Source: Dryocola clanedunensis subsp. sulfonylureivorans
GTDB lineage: Bacteria; Pseudomonadota; Gammaproteobacteria; Enterobacterales; Enterobacteriaceae
Direction of reading: 5' to 3'
NCBI RefSeq assembly: GCF_016756775.1
Contig: NZ_JAERMU010000020.1
Span: 1 to 64,000, forward strand
Length of the DNA stretch: 64,000 bases
Both the position numbers and the translations under genes were made by a program. Position 1 is the first letter of the stretch, and each line of letters opens with the position of its first letter. This document shows, one piece after another, positions 63,475 through 64,000 of this stretch. Under the pieces are notes generated by a model, which saw only the letters and a program-made list of their open reading frames with translations, searched no databases and was not told where the DNA came from.

Positions 63475-64000
63475 TCATGGAAGTGTTTTCTCGTATAAAC
63501 GGTAGTGTTTATAGGGAACGGCACCAATACGTTCTAATATCGTTCGCATACCAGTGTTGGATTCGAGTATCCACGACATTTCCAGCGCGTCAATATTACA
63601 ACGCGCAAATGGTTCACGCAGCGCCTCAATAAGCAGTAACGCAATAATCGGCCCGAGGCGACTGAAATGGTATTGCTGACTAACACCCATCAGAGGAACT
63701 CGCGCTGTGTGCACGCCGCTGACTTTCAGACGCCACAATAATTTCGCCCAACCAAATGGCAATAAACGCCCTCCCAGGCCTGCTACAGCCTCATTGAGGT
63801 TTGGCAGACCGACGATAAAACCACAGGGAGTGCCATCCACCTCGGCGATATGGATCATATCGTCAGGGACCACCAACTTCAACTGCTCCCCCATGGTCGA
63901 AAACTCACGCTCAGTGAAGGGAACAAACCCCCAGTTATGCTGCCATCCGGAATTGAACAATCCACGTAACAACTGGACTTCTTCCTTGAAGCGCTTACGA
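63475..64000 (-). CDS. GNAT-like N-acetyltransferase family protein, C-terminal part (5' end outside window)
   Basis: The frame is open to the window edge, so only about 175 residues are seen. Features: DMIHIAEVDGTPCGFIVGLP, GVSQQYHFSRLGPIIALLLI, and DALEMSWILESNTGMRTILE, with NTGMRTILERIG resembling the acceptor-side helix of GNAT proteins of about 380 residues. It lies just after the IS5-like remnant. Substrate unknown. Confidence 0.65.
   Translation of the reverse strand, partial: RKRFKEEVQLLRGLFNSGWQHNWGFVPFTEREFSTMGEQLKLVVPDDMIHIAEVDGTPCGFIVGLPNLNEAVAGLGGRLLPFGWAKLLWRLKVSGVHTARVPLMGVSQQYHFSRLGPIIALLLIEALREPFARCNIDALEMSWILESNTGMRTILERIGAVPYKHYRLYEKTLP

Noticed and set aside
1..64000. CRISPR arrays, tRNA and rRNA genes
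   Set aside because: No regularly spaced direct repeats with unique spacers and no tRNA or rRNA signatures were seen in reading the window.

Overview
The window reads as part of a large conjugative plasmid from a member of the Enterobacterales (Pantoea, Erwinia, Enterobacter or Klebsiella-like; the genus cannot be fixed from sequence alone). The evidence is a complete MPF-I (IncI/R64-like, Dot/Icm-related) type IV secretion region, a thin type IV conjugative pilus operon, and an IncL/M-IncI type replicon under antisense RNA control.

Layout: (1) 1-1453, the 3' end of a CdiA-type contact-dependent inhibition gene with its small membrane immunity gene and a terminator. (2) 1622-6573, minus strand: a trbC-like fragment, trbC (coupling ATPase, DotL-like), trbB (DsbC-like) and trbA (DotM-like). 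(3) 6785-9640, an insertion zone: a relBE module whose relE is split by an IS200/IS605 element carrying tnpA and tnpB, then a second exclusion gene killed by an in-frame stop. (4) 9897-30849, minus strand: excA, traY, traX, traW, traU, traT, traR, traQ, traP, traO, traN, traM, traL, a large primase gene, traK, traJ, traI, traH, pilT and pilL. No traV is present. (5) 30986-40035, minus strand: pilV, U, S, R, Q, P, O, N and M, followed by two unrecognised genes and a NusG-like antiterminator gene at 41639, which probably heads the transfer region. (6) 42435-45240: the replicon (a repC/copB-like repressor, antisense RNAI, leader peptide, repA, and a palindrome-rich candidate origin). (7) 45240-47374: a hypothetical gene, a stbDE-like toxin-antitoxin pair and the tail of an FAD-linked oxidase. 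(8) 47785-57471: a giant autotransporter of about 3,230 residues. (9) 57480-64000: an AT-richer patchwork of IS remnants (ISNCY-like, IS3, IS5/IS903-like), a YeeE/YedE transporter, a P-loop kinase remnant, a TetR regulator, a small YmgB/AriR-like gene and an acetyltransferase-like gene running off the edge.

How it works together: TraH/I/N/O/M/P form the envelope core related to DotD/C/H/G/I/F. TraJ (DotB) and TraU (DotO) are its ATPases, and TrbC/TrbA form the coupling complex. TraY (DotA) is the probable exclusion target and ExcA the exclusion factor. The Pil proteins assemble a thin pilus with a PilV tip adhesin. No relaxase (nikA/nikB), oriT, shufflon recombinase or partition genes are seen, so they lie outside the window or are absent.

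Most distinctive points: the IS605/relE junction, the nonsense-interrupted excA paralogue, a probable internal start in the primase gene, the lack of a normal traK start codon, a fixed PilV with 11-residue repeats, and a 40-base near-match to the ColE1/pMB1 origin flank.
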